A stretch of 64,000 nt of DNA, taken from the NCBI GenBank assembly GCA_965140365.1, contig OZ223196.1, one strand, 5' to 3'. The position numbers were made by a program, and so were the translations under genes. This DNA comes from Hydrogenovibrio sp965140365 (GTDB taxonomy: Bacteria > Pseudomonadota > Gammaproteobacteria > Thiomicrospirales > Thiomicrospiraceae). Positions 9,069 through 17,631 of this stretch are shown in pieces (the stretch's first letter is position 1; every line of letters begins with the position of its first letter). Under the pieces are notes generated by a model, which saw only the letters and a program-made list of their open reading frames with translations, searched no databases and was not told the DNA's origin.

Positions 9069-9616
9069 TTAAATCCGATCTAAATGGCGCAATACCAACA
9101 TCAACGCCGCATAAGCGCGACCTTCTGAAAACTCAGGGTGTTCTAACAGGGCTTTCCAGTCGGAAAGTGGCCAGTGAACCACTTCCAACGGTTCCGGTTC
9201 ATCCCCTTCCGCCTTTTGAGGGCGCAATTCTTCCGCCAAAACCACATGCGTTTGATGGGTCATATAACCGGCCGCCAAACTAAGGGAGTCCAACAGCGAT
9301 ACCTGTTCGGGGTAAAAGCCGATTTCTTCCTGACTTTCGCGCAGCGCCGCCTGCCGCCAATCTTCACCCGGATCGATTTTCCCTTTCGGGAAACCCAGTT
9401 CATAGCGTTCCATTCCGGCGGCATACTCACGAATCAACACTAAGGCATCATCCAAAACCGGTACAATCAAAACAGCCCCATGCGCGGAACTGACCAGGCG
9501 CTCAAATTGCACTTGTGTGTCATTCCCATAGAGAATATCCAATCCCTCTACGGTGAAAATCCGCGTGTTAGCCAGTTTTTTTTCGTTAGAATAACGGGCG
9601 ATTTTTTCGTTTCCAT
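9069..9616 (-). CDS. nudE: ADP-compound (Nudix) hydrolase NudE, frameshifted in an A8 tract near the start
   Basis: Nudix hydrolase acting on ADP-ribose, NADH and Ap3A-type compounds. The Nudix box runs GKIDPGEDWRQAALRESQEE (GX5EX7REUXEE pattern), preceded by REYAAGMERYELGFPKG, which is diagnostic of NudE. The intact frame alone could only start at TTG 9542 and would lack about 25 residues. Upstream, ATG 9616 opens METKKSPVILTKK, which matches the NudE N-terminus (KPTILNVET in E. coli) but is in the other frame. The two frames meet at eight consecutive A (minus strand; 9576-9583). Nine A would give a continuous 182-residue NudE. So the gene carries a one-base deletion, a sequencing error, or a slippage-dependent start. 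Divergent from the yrfG-like gene, as in E. coli. Confidence 0.8.
9576..9583 (-). repeat. A8 homopolymer (T8 on the plus strand) at the nudE frame break
   Basis: Eight A on the nudE coding strand, directly between the codons for T-K-K and L-A-N-T-R. Restoring the conserved NudE reading needs nine. Homopolymers of this length are frequent sites of slippage, both in vivo and in sequencing. Confidence 0.85.
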
Positions 9617-9646
9617 AGCGAGCATCATACGAAAATAGGAGTTAAA

Positions 9647-10330
9647 ATGCGAATTAAACCCACCGCTCAAGGCCCCGCCATCCCCTGGAATGACATCGAG
9701 ACGGTTTTGCTTGATATGGATGGTACCTTGCTGGATTTACACTTCGACTGGCACTTTTGGATGACCTACGTTCCACAAATGTACGCCGAGCGGAATCAAA
9801 TTACCGAAGACGAAGCCCAACGCATCATCCGCGAGAAAATCCACTCCCAGCAAGGCACCTTAAACTGGTATTGTCTGGACTATTGGAGCGAACAGCTCGA
9901 TTTGCCCATTGCCGATCTGAAGCATGAACTCAAACACATGATTCAAGCACACCCGGAAGTCATCACCTTCCTGCAACGCCTGCAAACTTTGGGTAAACAC
10001 GTCATTATGGTCACCAACGCCCACCGTGACAGCCTGGCCATCAAACTGGAGATGACCGAAATCGGTCATTACTTTGATGAAATGATTTCCGCCCATGATT
10101 TCGGTATGCCGAAAGAAGATGGTGCCCTTTGGACGGCCATTCAAAACAAGGTGCATTTCGACCCGAAACACACTTTACTGGTCGACGACAACCTCCACGC
10201 GCTGGAATCCGCCAAAAGCTTCGGCATTGCTTATCAACTGGCCGCTGTCCATGTCAGTCCGAAAATGGATAAAATCGACCCGAAAGCCTTTCCTTACTTC
10301 GAGAATTTCAACCAAATCATGCCGGATTAA
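9647..10330 (+). CDS. yrfG: HAD-family GMP/IMP nucleotidase, YrfG-like
   Basis: 227 residues. HAD motif I is DMDGTLLDL (nucleophile and acid/base Asp), motif II is MVTNAH, the motif III lysine lies in GMPKEDG, and motif IV is LLVDDN. The cap-domain pattern FDWHFWMTYVPQMYAERN with the NWYCLDYWSEQLDL segment is that of YrfG, a 5'-nucleotidase for GMP and IMP. The nudE-yrfG divergent pair is conserved in other gammaproteobacteria, which supports the assignment. GGAGTTAAA precedes the ATG. The 3' end overlaps the converging tpm gene by 14 bp. Confidence 0.88.
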   Translation: MRIKPTAQGPAIPWNDIETVLLDMDGTLLDLHFDWHFWMTYVPQMYAERNQITEDEAQRIIREKIHSQQGTLNWYCLDYWSEQLDLPIADLKHELKHMIQAHPEVITFLQRLQTLGKHVIMVTNAHRDSLAIKLEMTEIGHYFDEMISAHDFGMPKEDGALWTAIQNKVHFDPKHTLLVDDNLHALESAKSFGIAYQLAAVHVSPKMDKIDPKAFPYFENFNQIMPD

Positions 10331-10958
10331 GCGGCATCAATCGATACACCGTTTCGGTGGTGGCCACGCCTTTGCGCTCAAACGTGTCCGAATGCAATAC
10401 CTCGATTCGGTAACGGTCACCAAACAAATCACGAATTTCACTTTCCGGCACGGAAAACGGCGGTCCGGCTTTCAAAGCCTGATCGTAATCCAATCCAATC
10501 AACAACATCGGAACGGCTTTATCCAAAATCGTTTTCATGTGTTCGGCATATCGCACCCGCATTTCCGACGGCAAGGCCACCAGTGCCGCTCGGTCGTAAA
10601 CGGCTTTAATCGCCTGGCAATCGTCAGCGGATAAATGAAAAAAGTCCCCACAAAACAAAGTCATATCGTCGAGTTCGTAACCACAAAAACGGTCGTGTTG
10701 AGCCGACCGCCCCTGCAACCCATTCTCAACCAAAAAATCCGCCAGGGCTTTTTCGCTCAATTCCACACCCAGTACCGGATGCCCGGCGGCATGCAGCCAA
10801 ACCATATCTTGCGACTTGCCGCACAAAGGCACCAGAACCGCATCGCCACGACACAGCGCAAGCTGTGACCAATAGGTTTCTAACAGTCCATTCACCCCCG
10901 GTTGATGAAAACCAATTTCGTCGTTTTCCCATTTTCGATGCCAAAAATCCGCTTTCAT
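10317..10958 (-). CDS. tpm: Thiopurine S-methyltransferase
   Basis: 213 residues of the bacterial TPMT family: FWHRKWENDEIGFHQPGVN at the start, the SAM-binding region VLVPLCGKSQDMVWLHAAGH, GVELSEKAL, then FCGDFFHLSADD and YDRAALVALP. These proteins transfer methyl from S-adenosylmethionine to thiols and, in several bacteria, to selenite and tellurite compounds (family knowledge). The physiological substrate here is unknown. The gene is convergent with the yrfG-like gene and divergent from the thioredoxin-like gene. Confidence 0.93.
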   Translation of the reverse strand: MKADFWHRKWENDEIGFHQPGVNGLLETYWSQLALCRGDAVLVPLCGKSQDMVWLHAAGHPVLGVELSEKALADFLVENGLQGRSAQHDRFCGYELDDMTLFCGDFFHLSADDCQAIKAVYDRAALVALPSEMRVRYAEHMKTILDKAVPMLLIGLDYDQALKAGPPFSVPESEIRDLFGDRYRIEVLHSDTFERKGVATTETVYRLMPLNPA

Positions 10959-11053
10959 GTTTTCTGTGTTTATCCTTTGTTTTGTCCCTGAATTAGGCTA
11001 ATATGAACGGCGATAATTTTACCCAAATCCGCCACCCAAAACTTGCAAGAACC

Positions 11054-11602
11054 ATGAAAATGTCCAAACCGCCCAACATCGATTCCGAGAACTCAGTGCA
11101 ACTTGCCTTTTGGCAGCGAAAATGGGTCAAAAACTTACTGTTTGCGTTGTTCCTCGTCATCGTTTACTTCACTCTTCGACCCTACATGCAAGGCGACGTC
11201 GTCCAAGGCCCGGCGCCGGCCTTCGACACCGAATCCATTACCGGGCAACCCATTCGATTAGCGGACTACCGCGGCCAGCCCGTCATGGTGCATTTTTGGG
11301 CCACCTGGTGCCCGATTTGCCAATTGGAACGCGACAGCATTGAACGGCTCTCCAAAGATTACCCGGTCATCAATATTGCCACCCAATCCATGGATGATGA
11401 CGGACTCCTGGCCTTTGCAAAAGAACACAATATGAACCCCGATCAAATCGTCAACGACTTTGACGGCCGCCTGATGAAAGCCTTCGGCGCACGTGCCGTA
11501 CCGGCCTCATTTATTATCGGCCCGAACGGCGACGTTTCTTTTGTCGAAGTCGGCTACACCACGCCTTATGGACTGAGAGCACGCTTATGGTGGCTTCAAT
11601 AG
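11054..11602 (+). CDS. Membrane-anchored thioredoxin-like protein disulfide reductase (TlpA/ScsD type)
   Basis: About 182 residues, with one N-terminal membrane segment (NLLFALFLVIVYFTL) and a periplasmic thioredoxin fold. The redox centre is WATWCPICQLE (CPIC), and the cis-proline loop is RAVPASFII. The family includes TlpA, ResA and ScsD, which handle disulfides in cytochrome c maturation or copper stress; the CPIC/ScsD-like length is the best match, but the partner is not known. The start could also be ATG 11003, and neither has a strong Shine-Dalgarno sequence. The 3' end overlaps the next gene by 16 bp, so the two are translationally coupled. Confidence 0.8.
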   Translation: MKMSKPPNIDSENSVQLAFWQRKWVKNLLFALFLVIVYFTLRPYMQGDVVQGPAPAFDTESITGQPIRLADYRGQPVMVHFWATWCPICQLERDSIERLSKDYPVINIATQSMDDDGLLAFAKEHNMNPDQIVNDFDGRLMKAFGARAVPASFIIGPNGDVSFVEVGYTTPYGLRARLWWLQ

Positions 11603-12276
11603 CGTCCAAACGCCGTCGCAAAAACACCCCCAAAGGGCAAATCATCCACTGTGTCCGAGACGGCTTCGGCTTGATTGAAGTCGTCGACACCCAAGTGGCG
11701 CGCAGCCTGTATTTTGGCACGCGTGTCGAACAAAGCCGTCTCTATTTCAACGCCCCCATGACACTCGCATTTGAATATCAAGAAGCCTTGATGGAAACCA
11801 TTTTGGAACATTCTGCGCCCATTCACCGAATGCTGACACTGGGACTGGGCGGCGGCAGCCTACCCGCGCAAATGCATCACATTTTTCCGAAATGCCAGCA
11901 AACCGTGGTCGAACTGCGCCCGGCGGTCATCGATATCGCCTACCGGTATTTTCACCTGCCGGACACGCCGCTCATTAAGACACAAGAAGCGGACGCCTAT
12001 ATGTATGTTTTACAGGAAACCGAAGCCTACGATGTCATTGTCATTGATCTCTATGATGGCGACAGCATGCCGGCGGAGTTCACCGACGACATCTTTTTAC
12101 TCGCTCTGGAAAAACTCGCTAGGCCTGGTGGATTATTACTGTTCAACCTATGGAAAGGCACCCCCGAAAAAACCCTCCGAGTCATCCGCTATTGGGAAGA
12201 CATGAGCGATTGCGAGATCACCATGCGTGAAATTCACTCCAGCAATAATCTCATTCTATCGGTAAAACCACGCTAA
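11587..12276 (+). CDS. Spermidine-synthase-like methyltransferase-fold protein
   Basis: 229 residues with the Rossmann fold of the spermidine synthase family. The nucleotide loop is LTLGLGGGSLPAQM, an acidic residue follows (VVELRPAVIDIAYRYF), and VIDLYDGDSMPAEF replaces the usual polyamine-site segment. The short beta-rich N-terminal domain of true SpeE is reduced. Proteins of this type are often annotated as spermidine synthase without proof of activity; a SAM- or dcSAM-dependent transfer is the cautious reading. Overlaps the thioredoxin-like gene by 16 bp and precedes the PAS gene by 14 bp. One AGGCCTGG core lies at 12121 within LARPGG. Confidence 0.7.
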   Translation: MVASIASKRRRKNTPKGQIIHCVRDGFGLIEVVDTQVARSLYFGTRVEQSRLYFNAPMTLAFEYQEALMETILEHSAPIHRMLTLGLGGGSLPAQMHHIFPKCQQTVVELRPAVIDIAYRYFHLPDTPLIKTQEADAYMYVLQETEAYDVIVIDLYDGDSMPAEFTDDIFLLALEKLARPGGLLLFNLWKGTPEKTLRVIRYWEDMSDCEITMREIHSSNNLILSVKPR

Positions 12277-12290
12277 CCCGAGGAGACCTC

Positions 12291-13463
12291 ATGACCGACT
12301 CAAACCTCAGCGTCTATTCGAAACAATTCGAGACCCTGTTCAACCGCCATCGAATTGCCTGCTTGGTTTGCCAACCGGATCCCCCTTATGAAGTGGTGCA
12401 TCACTCAGAAGGCCTACACGCACTGATTGACCTCTCAGACAACCGCCCCATGCAATTGCTCGACTGGGTGCACCCCGACGACCGTAAACGTTACCAACGT
12501 GAACTGAATGCCTATGCCGCGCACCAGGAAACCCAAAGCTTCGAACGCCTGCCATTTCGTATTCTCAATCAAAACGGTGAAATTAAATGGATTCGAGAAC
12601 TGGTCCTGATTGACGAGACTCACGAGCCTAGACAGCTGGTATTAAGCTGGGAAGACATCACGCGACGCCACCTGGAAGAAGCCCAAAGCCGTGAAAACAA
12701 ACACCAATTCAATTTGGTACTGGATTCGTTAAACGTCGGTTTTTTCGAATTCCTGCTCGGTACCAACACGGTTTTCTACTCCCCGACCTGGAAAAAACAA
12801 CTCGGCTACGAGCCTTACGAACTCGAAGATAAAATGATGGAATGGGAAAAACGCGTGCCCCCAAAATACGTCACAGCGGTGCATAAAAACCTGGAAAAAC
12901 ACCTTTCCGGCGAGACTGAATGGTACGAAGCCGTCTTCCCCATGCGCCACAAACACGGCCACCAAGTGTGGATTCTCGCCAGGGGCCAAGCCGAACGCGA
13001 TGCCAACGGCCACCCTTATAAGATCATCGGCACGCATACCGACCTCTCCGCGGTACAGAAACTACCGAAACAGCTTCAGGCACTGGCGGACATCGAGTTT
13101 CACCCGGAAACCCTTTACCAGCGAGCCTTTGCCAACGCACCGGTACCGCTGTCCCTGTTCAATCTCAACTCAAACAACGTCGAAATCAACGCTAAAATGA
13201 TCGAACTCTGCGGCTACCAAAGCCAGGAACTCTCCGGACAGATCTATACCCGGTTTTTCCATCCAGACGACCGCCAAGCCAGCATTGAAGCCATTGAGCG
13301 CCATATTCGCAACGCCACCCCGAACCTGGAAGCCGTTGTGCGCCGCGCCTTCCATAAAGACGGCCGACAATTAACCTTGCGCATCACCAGTTTCGTCACC
13401 ACGCTCGAAAACGATGATCGGGTGCTGTGCTCTTACATCGAAGACATCACCAGCCCGGCATAA
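12291..13463 (+). CDS. PAS-domain sensor protein without output domain
   Basis: 390 residues made almost entirely of three PAS units with PAC-like C-caps. Unit 1 is about residues 20-125 (WVHPDDRKRYQREL, then LVLSWEDITRR). Unit 2 is about 140-255 (GFFEFLLGTNTVFYSPTWKKQLGYEP, then IIGTHTDLSA). Unit 3 is about 275-388 (FFHPDDRQASIEAIERHI, then LCSYIEDITSPA). No kinase, GGDEF, EAL or methyl-accepting region is present, and the frame ends right after the last PAC. The protein may act by protein-protein contact, or it may be the sensor half of something encoded elsewhere. GAGGAGACCTC precedes the ATG. Ligand unknown. Confidence 0.8.
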   Translation: MTDSNLSVYSKQFETLFNRHRIACLVCQPDPPYEVVHHSEGLHALIDLSDNRPMQLLDWVHPDDRKRYQRELNAYAAHQETQSFERLPFRILNQNGEIKWIRELVLIDETHEPRQLVLSWEDITRRHLEEAQSRENKHQFNLVLDSLNVGFFEFLLGTNTVFYSPTWKKQLGYEPYELEDKMMEWEKRVPPKYVTAVHKNLEKHLSGETEWYEAVFPMRHKHGHQVWILARGQAERDANGHPYKIIGTHTDLSAVQKLPKQLQALADIEFHPETLYQRAFANAPVPLSLFNLNSNNVEINAKMIELCGYQSQELSGQIYTRFFHPDDRQASIEAIERHIRNATPNLEAVVRRAFHKDGRQLTLRITSFVTTLENDDRVLCSYIEDITSPA

Positions 13464-13558
13464 AAAGACGGCAACATGGGTGCGAAATCCCCGCCACTGG
13501 ATTAAAATGCTCCCCTAGTGACACTCAACTCGGCAAATTTGAAGGCGTTAATACATTT

Positions 13559-15475
13559 ATGGCACTGCTTTTCCTACGCGACACGCAACTCAGTTTCGGT
13601 ACCCAAACACTATTGGACGGCATCGATTTCAAAATCGAACCCAATGAACGAGTCTGTATCGTCGGGCGCAATGGCGAAGGCAAATCCACCTTGCTGAAAG
13701 TCATTGAAGGTAGTCTTCAAGCCGACGATGGCAGCCGGATTTTGCAAGACGGCGTCAAAATCGCCAAACTGCAACAAGAAGTCCCCAACGATACTCAAGG
13801 CAGTGTTTTCCACATCATCGCACAAGGCCTGGGCAATATCGGTCAATTAATCGAACGGTTTCATCAATTAACCACATCACTGGGCGAAGAAGGCTCCGAA
13901 AAAACCTTAGACGAATTGACCCGCACCCAGCAAGCCATTGACGACCAGGATGGTTGGGATTTGAATCAAAAAGTGGAAACCCTGATCTCAAAATTATCCC
14001 TACCCGCCGAGGCCGAGTTTTCCGAACTGTCCGGCGGGATGAAGCGCCGAGTCCTGCTGGCGCAAGCCCTGATTCAGGACCCGGACATTCTCTTGCTGGA
14101 CGAACCGACCAACCACTTGGACATCCCGTCCATTCAGTGGTTGGAAGACTTTTTGAAAAACCTATCCTGCAGTCTGGTATTCATCACCCACGACCGCTCC
14201 TTCCTGCAAGCCTTAGCGACGCGCATTGTGGAGCTGGATCGCGGCCACCTGCACAACTGGGAATGCGACTACGCCACCTACTTGCAGCGCAAAGCCGCTC
14301 AACTGGAATCCGAAGCCAAATCCAACGCTGAATTCGATAAAAAACTGGCACAGGAAGAAGCCTGGATTCGCCAAGGCATCAAAGCGCGCCGTACCCGCAA
14401 TGAAGGCCGGGTTCGAGCACTGGAAAAACTGCGCGAAGCCCACAAGACGCGCCGCCAGCAACAAGGCAAAGCCAACCTGCAATACAACCAAGCCAATCAC
14501 TCCGGTAAACAAGTCATCGAAGTGGACGATATTTCCTTTGCCTGGCCCGACCAAGCCGTCATCGACCATTTCTCCACCATGATTTTACGCGGCGACAAAA
14601 TCGGTTTTATCGGTGCCAACGGTTGCGGAAAATCCACCTTGCTGAAACTTCTGCTCGGCCAATTGACACCGCAATCCGGCCACATCAAACTCGGCACCAA
14701 TCTCAAGATTGCTTACTTTGACCAGCACCGCGACCAGCTCGATGAAAATAAAGCCGTTGTGGACAGTGTATTAGAGGAATCGGATTACATTGAAATCAAC
14801 GGTCAGCGTAAACACATCATGGGCTACCTAGGCGACTTCCTGTTCAGCCCGGAACGCGCCCGTCAACCGGTCAAGGCCTTATCCGGCGGGGAACGCAACC
14901 GCCTGCTTTTAGCACGCGTATTCGCCAAACCGTCCAACCTGCTGGTATTGGACGAACCCACCAACGACCTGGACATTGAAACCCTGGAACTCCTGGAAGA
15001 ATTGCTGCTGGACTACCCCGGCACCGTGCTCATTGTCAGCCACGACCGGGCGTTTTTAAACAGCGTGGTCACCAGTTCCATCGTGTTCGACGCACCGGGC
15101 GAGGTGAATGAATACGTTGGCGGTTACGACGACTGGTTGCGCCAGCGACCGGCGCACTACGACGTCCCCGCTCAAAAAACGGACACTCAAACAAAAACCA
15201 AAGAATCCACCAGGCCTGGTGAAAACAGCACCAATACCCCCACCAAGAAACCGAAAAAGTTGAGTTATAAAGATCAACGGGAATACGATGCCTTGCCGGA
15301 AACCATCGAAACGCTGGAAAGAGAATTAGAAGCATTACAAATGCAAATCAGCGAACCCGAGTTTTATCAAGAAGCCGGGCATGAGGCGGTATTGGAACGT
15401 TTGAATGCCTGCGAAGCGGAGTTGGAAAGCGCGTTTGAACGCTGGGAAAGACTGGAAGCCCAGCTGGAAAGTTAA
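13559..15475 (+). CDS. uup: ABC-F family ATPase Uup
   Basis: 638 residues, matching Uup at about 635. There are two ABC domains without membrane parts. Domain 1 has GRNGEGKSTLL, LSGGMKRRVLLAQ and LLLDEPTNHLD. Domain 2 has GANGCGKSTLL, LSGGERNRLLLA and LVLDEPTNDLD. The interdomain linker and a C-terminal charged coiled coil (TIETLERELEALQMQISE) are those of Uup, which in E. coli affects transposon excision and ribosome function. I placed the start at ATG 13559 (MALLFLRDTQ); a longer frame from 13427 runs into the PAS gene and is not conserved. A CCAGGCCTGG copy at 15210 falls in the flexible linker before the coiled coil and reads T-R-P-G-E. Confidence 0.93.
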   Translation: MALLFLRDTQLSFGTQTLLDGIDFKIEPNERVCIVGRNGEGKSTLLKVIEGSLQADDGSRILQDGVKIAKLQQEVPNDTQGSVFHIIAQGLGNIGQLIERFHQLTTSLGEEGSEKTLDELTRTQQAIDDQDGWDLNQKVETLISKLSLPAEAEFSELSGGMKRRVLLAQALIQDPDILLLDEPTNHLDIPSIQWLEDFLKNLSCSLVFITHDRSFLQALATRIVELDRGHLHNWECDYATYLQRKAAQLESEAKSNAEFDKKLAQEEAWIRQGIKARRTRNEGRVRALEKLREAHKTRRQQQGKANLQYNQANHSGKQVIEVDDISFAWPDQAVIDHFSTMILRGDKIGFIGANGCGKSTLLKLLLGQLTPQSGHIKLGTNLKIAYFDQHRDQLDENKAVVDSVLEESDYIEINGQRKHIMGYLGDFLFSPERARQPVKALSGGERNRLLLARVFAKPSNLLVLDEPTNDLDIETLELLEELLLDYPGTVLIVSHDRAFLNSVVTSSIVFDAPGEVNEYVGGYDDWLRQRPAHYDVPAQKTDTQTKTKESTRPGENSTNTPTKKPKKLSYKDQREYDALPETIETLERELEALQMQISEPEFYQEAGHEAVLERLNACEAELESAFERWERLEAQLES

Positions 15476-15497
15476 ACTCGGCCGATTAAAAAGTCAG

Positions 15498-15974
15498 TCA
15501 GTGGCTCAACACCGCACTGGGGCGTGGCGGCACGGCTAACTCTTCCCGCCACTTTTTCCAACGATTCAAGCGATTCAACAATCGCAGCATGGCTTTTGGC
15601 TGCACCGGTTGTGCCAATTGAAAACGGAAATAACCTTTGCCAATGAGCGGCAGCGCTTGAGAAAGTTCATCATCGCGCCGCATCAATACCACCGGGGTTT
15701 TCAGAATCGTGGGATTATCGTGCGTTGTTTCCTGCCAGGCTGCCTCCACCTGAGCGGCCAACTGAAAATCAATCAGTATCGCCAAGTACACACGATGAGT
15801 GGAATAGCGACGCTTTTCAATTTCCGCGACCACGGCATCCACGTCATTGAAGGCCGCGACACTGATGCCATAGCGCTTCAAAAAATTTTCAATATCGGCA
15901 AAGCGCTGCGCATCCGGTTCGCACACAGCAATGCGTCGCCCCCTCAACCACTTCAATTCTTTTTTAAATCCCAT
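15498..15974 (-). CDS. Receiver-like (pseudo-receiver) protein of unknown role
   Basis: 158 residues. The hydrophobic-strand pattern of a CheY-like fold can be followed: RRIAVCEPDAQRF, VYLAILIDFQLA, TPVVLMRR, GYFRFQLAQPVQPKAM. The acidic pocket is eroded: the usual DD pair is E-P-D, the phospho-Asp position is I-D-F within an atypical loop, and the conserved Lys is replaced by Q-L-A-Q-P-V-Q-P. It therefore looks like a pseudo-receiver that cannot be phosphorylated in the usual way. It sits alone, converging on uup. No confident function. Confidence 0.6.
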   Translation of the reverse strand: MGFKKELKWLRGRRIAVCEPDAQRFADIENFLKRYGISVAAFNDVDAVVAEIEKRRYSTHRVYLAILIDFQLAAQVEAAWQETTHDNPTILKTPVVLMRRDDELSQALPLIGKGYFRFQLAQPVQPKAMLRLLNRLNRWKKWREELAVPPRPSAVLSH

Positions 15975-16192
15975 TTATCTCAGTCCACACAGTCAAAACA
16001 GACCCCAATCCAACTCAAAAGAGTCCGTTAAAATTTTGTTTTATTTTTTATATTACCAAAAAAAACGGCCAACCGGTGCGGCTTTCAAATGACAAATAAA
16101 TGACCGCTCAATTCTTTCTTACCCGCTTTAACGATCATTTTATTGGAATGGCTTGGGCCCTTTAAGACTGATTAAATAATAATAATTCTTAA

Positions 16193-16220
16193 TTGCAATA
16201 ATAATTTTTTCGCGTACAAT
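16193..16220 (+). promoter_or_regulatory. Putative sigma-70 promoter of nrdB in an AT-rich 380-bp intergenic region
   Basis: TTGCAA (16193-16198) and TACAAT (16215-16220) are separated by 16 bp. The gap between the receiver-like gene and nrdB (15975-16355) is otherwise AT-rich and holds no gene. Upstream of the -35 lies AATAATAATAATTCTTAATT, which resembles an AT-rich regulator site such as Fur but is not a clear match. No NrdR box was recognised. The predicted 5' leader is about 130 nt. Confidence 0.5.
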
Positions 16221-16355
16221 GCTCACACTCGATGTTGCAAAAACTTGATGTCACCATCGCAAAAAATACGCTACAATTTCATTCTATTGCGTAATCAAAA
16301 TTCCACGCTGGAAAACCCTTTTATTTTTGCTTATTTTTGGCAGGAAAACTTCTTT

Positions 16356-17489
16356 ATGAGCTGTAACGATAAACATACTTATTCTACCTTTTGCCGTTCT
16401 TCCAACAATGCGTTGAAAGAACCGATGTTCTTTGGCCAAAACGTCAATGTGGCGCGTTACGACCAGCAAAAGCACCCGATTTTTGAAAAACTGATCGAAA
16501 AACAATTGAGCTTTTTCTGGCGACCGGAAGAAATCGACCTATCGAGTGATCGAGGAGAATACGCTGACCTGCCAGAACACGAAAAACATGTTTTCATCAG
16601 CAACCTGAAATACCAAACCCTGCTGGATTCGGTACAAGGTCGTTCGCCGAACGTCGCACTGCTGCCATTGGTCTCCATTCCGGAACTGGAAACCTGGATT
16701 GAAACCTGGTCTTTCTCGGAAACCATTCACAGCCGCTCTTACACACACATTATCCGTAACATCGTATCCGACCCGGCTTTGGTGTTCGACGACATTGTGA
16801 CCAATGACGAAATCGTCAAGCGTGCTATCAGCGTCACCGAACATTACGACCACCTGATTTATCTGACCAACCGCATGTATGCCGAAGAAATCGATTTGGA
16901 GAAAGACGACGCCTTCCGTAAAGAAGTGAAAACCGCCTTATTCCTGACCATCGTATCGGTCAACGTACTGGAAGCCATTCGCTTCTATGTTTCCTTCGCC
17001 TGCAGCTTCTCCTTCGCCGAGCGCTCCTTGATGGAAGGCAACGCCAAGGTCATTAAGCTGATTGCCCGTGACGAAGCCCTGCATTTGTCTGGCACCCAAC
17101 ACATCATTAATTTGATGCGCGAAGGTAAAGACGACCCGGAAATGATGCAAATCGCCAAGGAAAATGAAGACAAGGTGTATCAAATTTTCCGCGAAGCCGC
17201 TGAACAGGAAAAAGAATGGGCCGAGTATCTGTTCAAAGACGGCTCCATGATCGGTTTGAATGCCGGCATTTTGAAAGACTACGTCGAGTACATCACCAAT
17301 ACCCGTATCCGCGCCGTGAAATTGGATCCGATTTTCGAACAGAAGAGCAACCCTTTACCGTGGATGAACAACTGGCTGGTGTCCGACAACGTTCAGGTCG
17401 CCCCGCAGGAGTCGGAAATCAGCTCCTACCTGGTCGGCCAGGTGGACTCCACCGTCGGCAAAGACGATTTCAACGACTTCTCCTTGTAA
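16356..17489 (+). CDS. nrdB: Ribonucleotide reductase class Ia beta subunit
   Basis: 377 residues, as in E. coli NrdB (376). Di-iron ligands and radical tyrosine can be placed: WSFSETIHSRSYTHI carries the bridging Glu, the His and the radical Tyr. MYAEEIDLE and SFAERSLMEGNAKVIKLIARDEALH carry later Glu/His ligands. It reduces ribonucleotides together with NrdA. I chose ATG 16356 (MSCNDKHTYSTFC) because CAGGAAAAC precedes it; the longer frame from 16245 crosses the promoter. NrdA is not adjacent on either side, although nrdA and nrdB are usually a pair, so nrdA must lie elsewhere. A terminator follows. Confidence 0.95.
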   Translation: MSCNDKHTYSTFCRSSNNALKEPMFFGQNVNVARYDQQKHPIFEKLIEKQLSFFWRPEEIDLSSDRGEYADLPEHEKHVFISNLKYQTLLDSVQGRSPNVALLPLVSIPELETWIETWSFSETIHSRSYTHIIRNIVSDPALVFDDIVTNDEIVKRAISVTEHYDHLIYLTNRMYAEEIDLEKDDAFRKEVKTALFLTIVSVNVLEAIRFYVSFACSFSFAERSLMEGNAKVIKLIARDEALHLSGTQHIINLMREGKDDPEMMQIAKENEDKVYQIFREAAEQEKEWAEYLFKDGSMIGLNAGILKDYVEYITNTRIRAVKLDPIFEQKSNPLPWMNNWLVSDNVQVAPQESEISSYLVGQVDSTVGKDDFNDFSL

Positions 17490-17513
17490 TCCAAGCCGTT
17501 CAACGCCACCTAT

Positions 17514-17540
17514 AAAGCCCGCCTAAGCGGGCTTTATTAT
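17514..17540 (+). terminator. Rho-independent terminator after nrdB
   Basis: AAAGCCCGC and GCGGGCTTT form a nine-base-pair stem around CTAA, followed by ATTATTTCC. It separates nrdB from the phosphatase-led operon that follows. Confidence 0.85.
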
Positions 17541-17631
17541 TTCCTCTCTTTAAGCGACCTTGCCTCAATTGTTATAAAACTGTCATCCGCTTATCACCTG
17601 GTTTTCAAATAACGGCTCTAAACTGGCCGGA

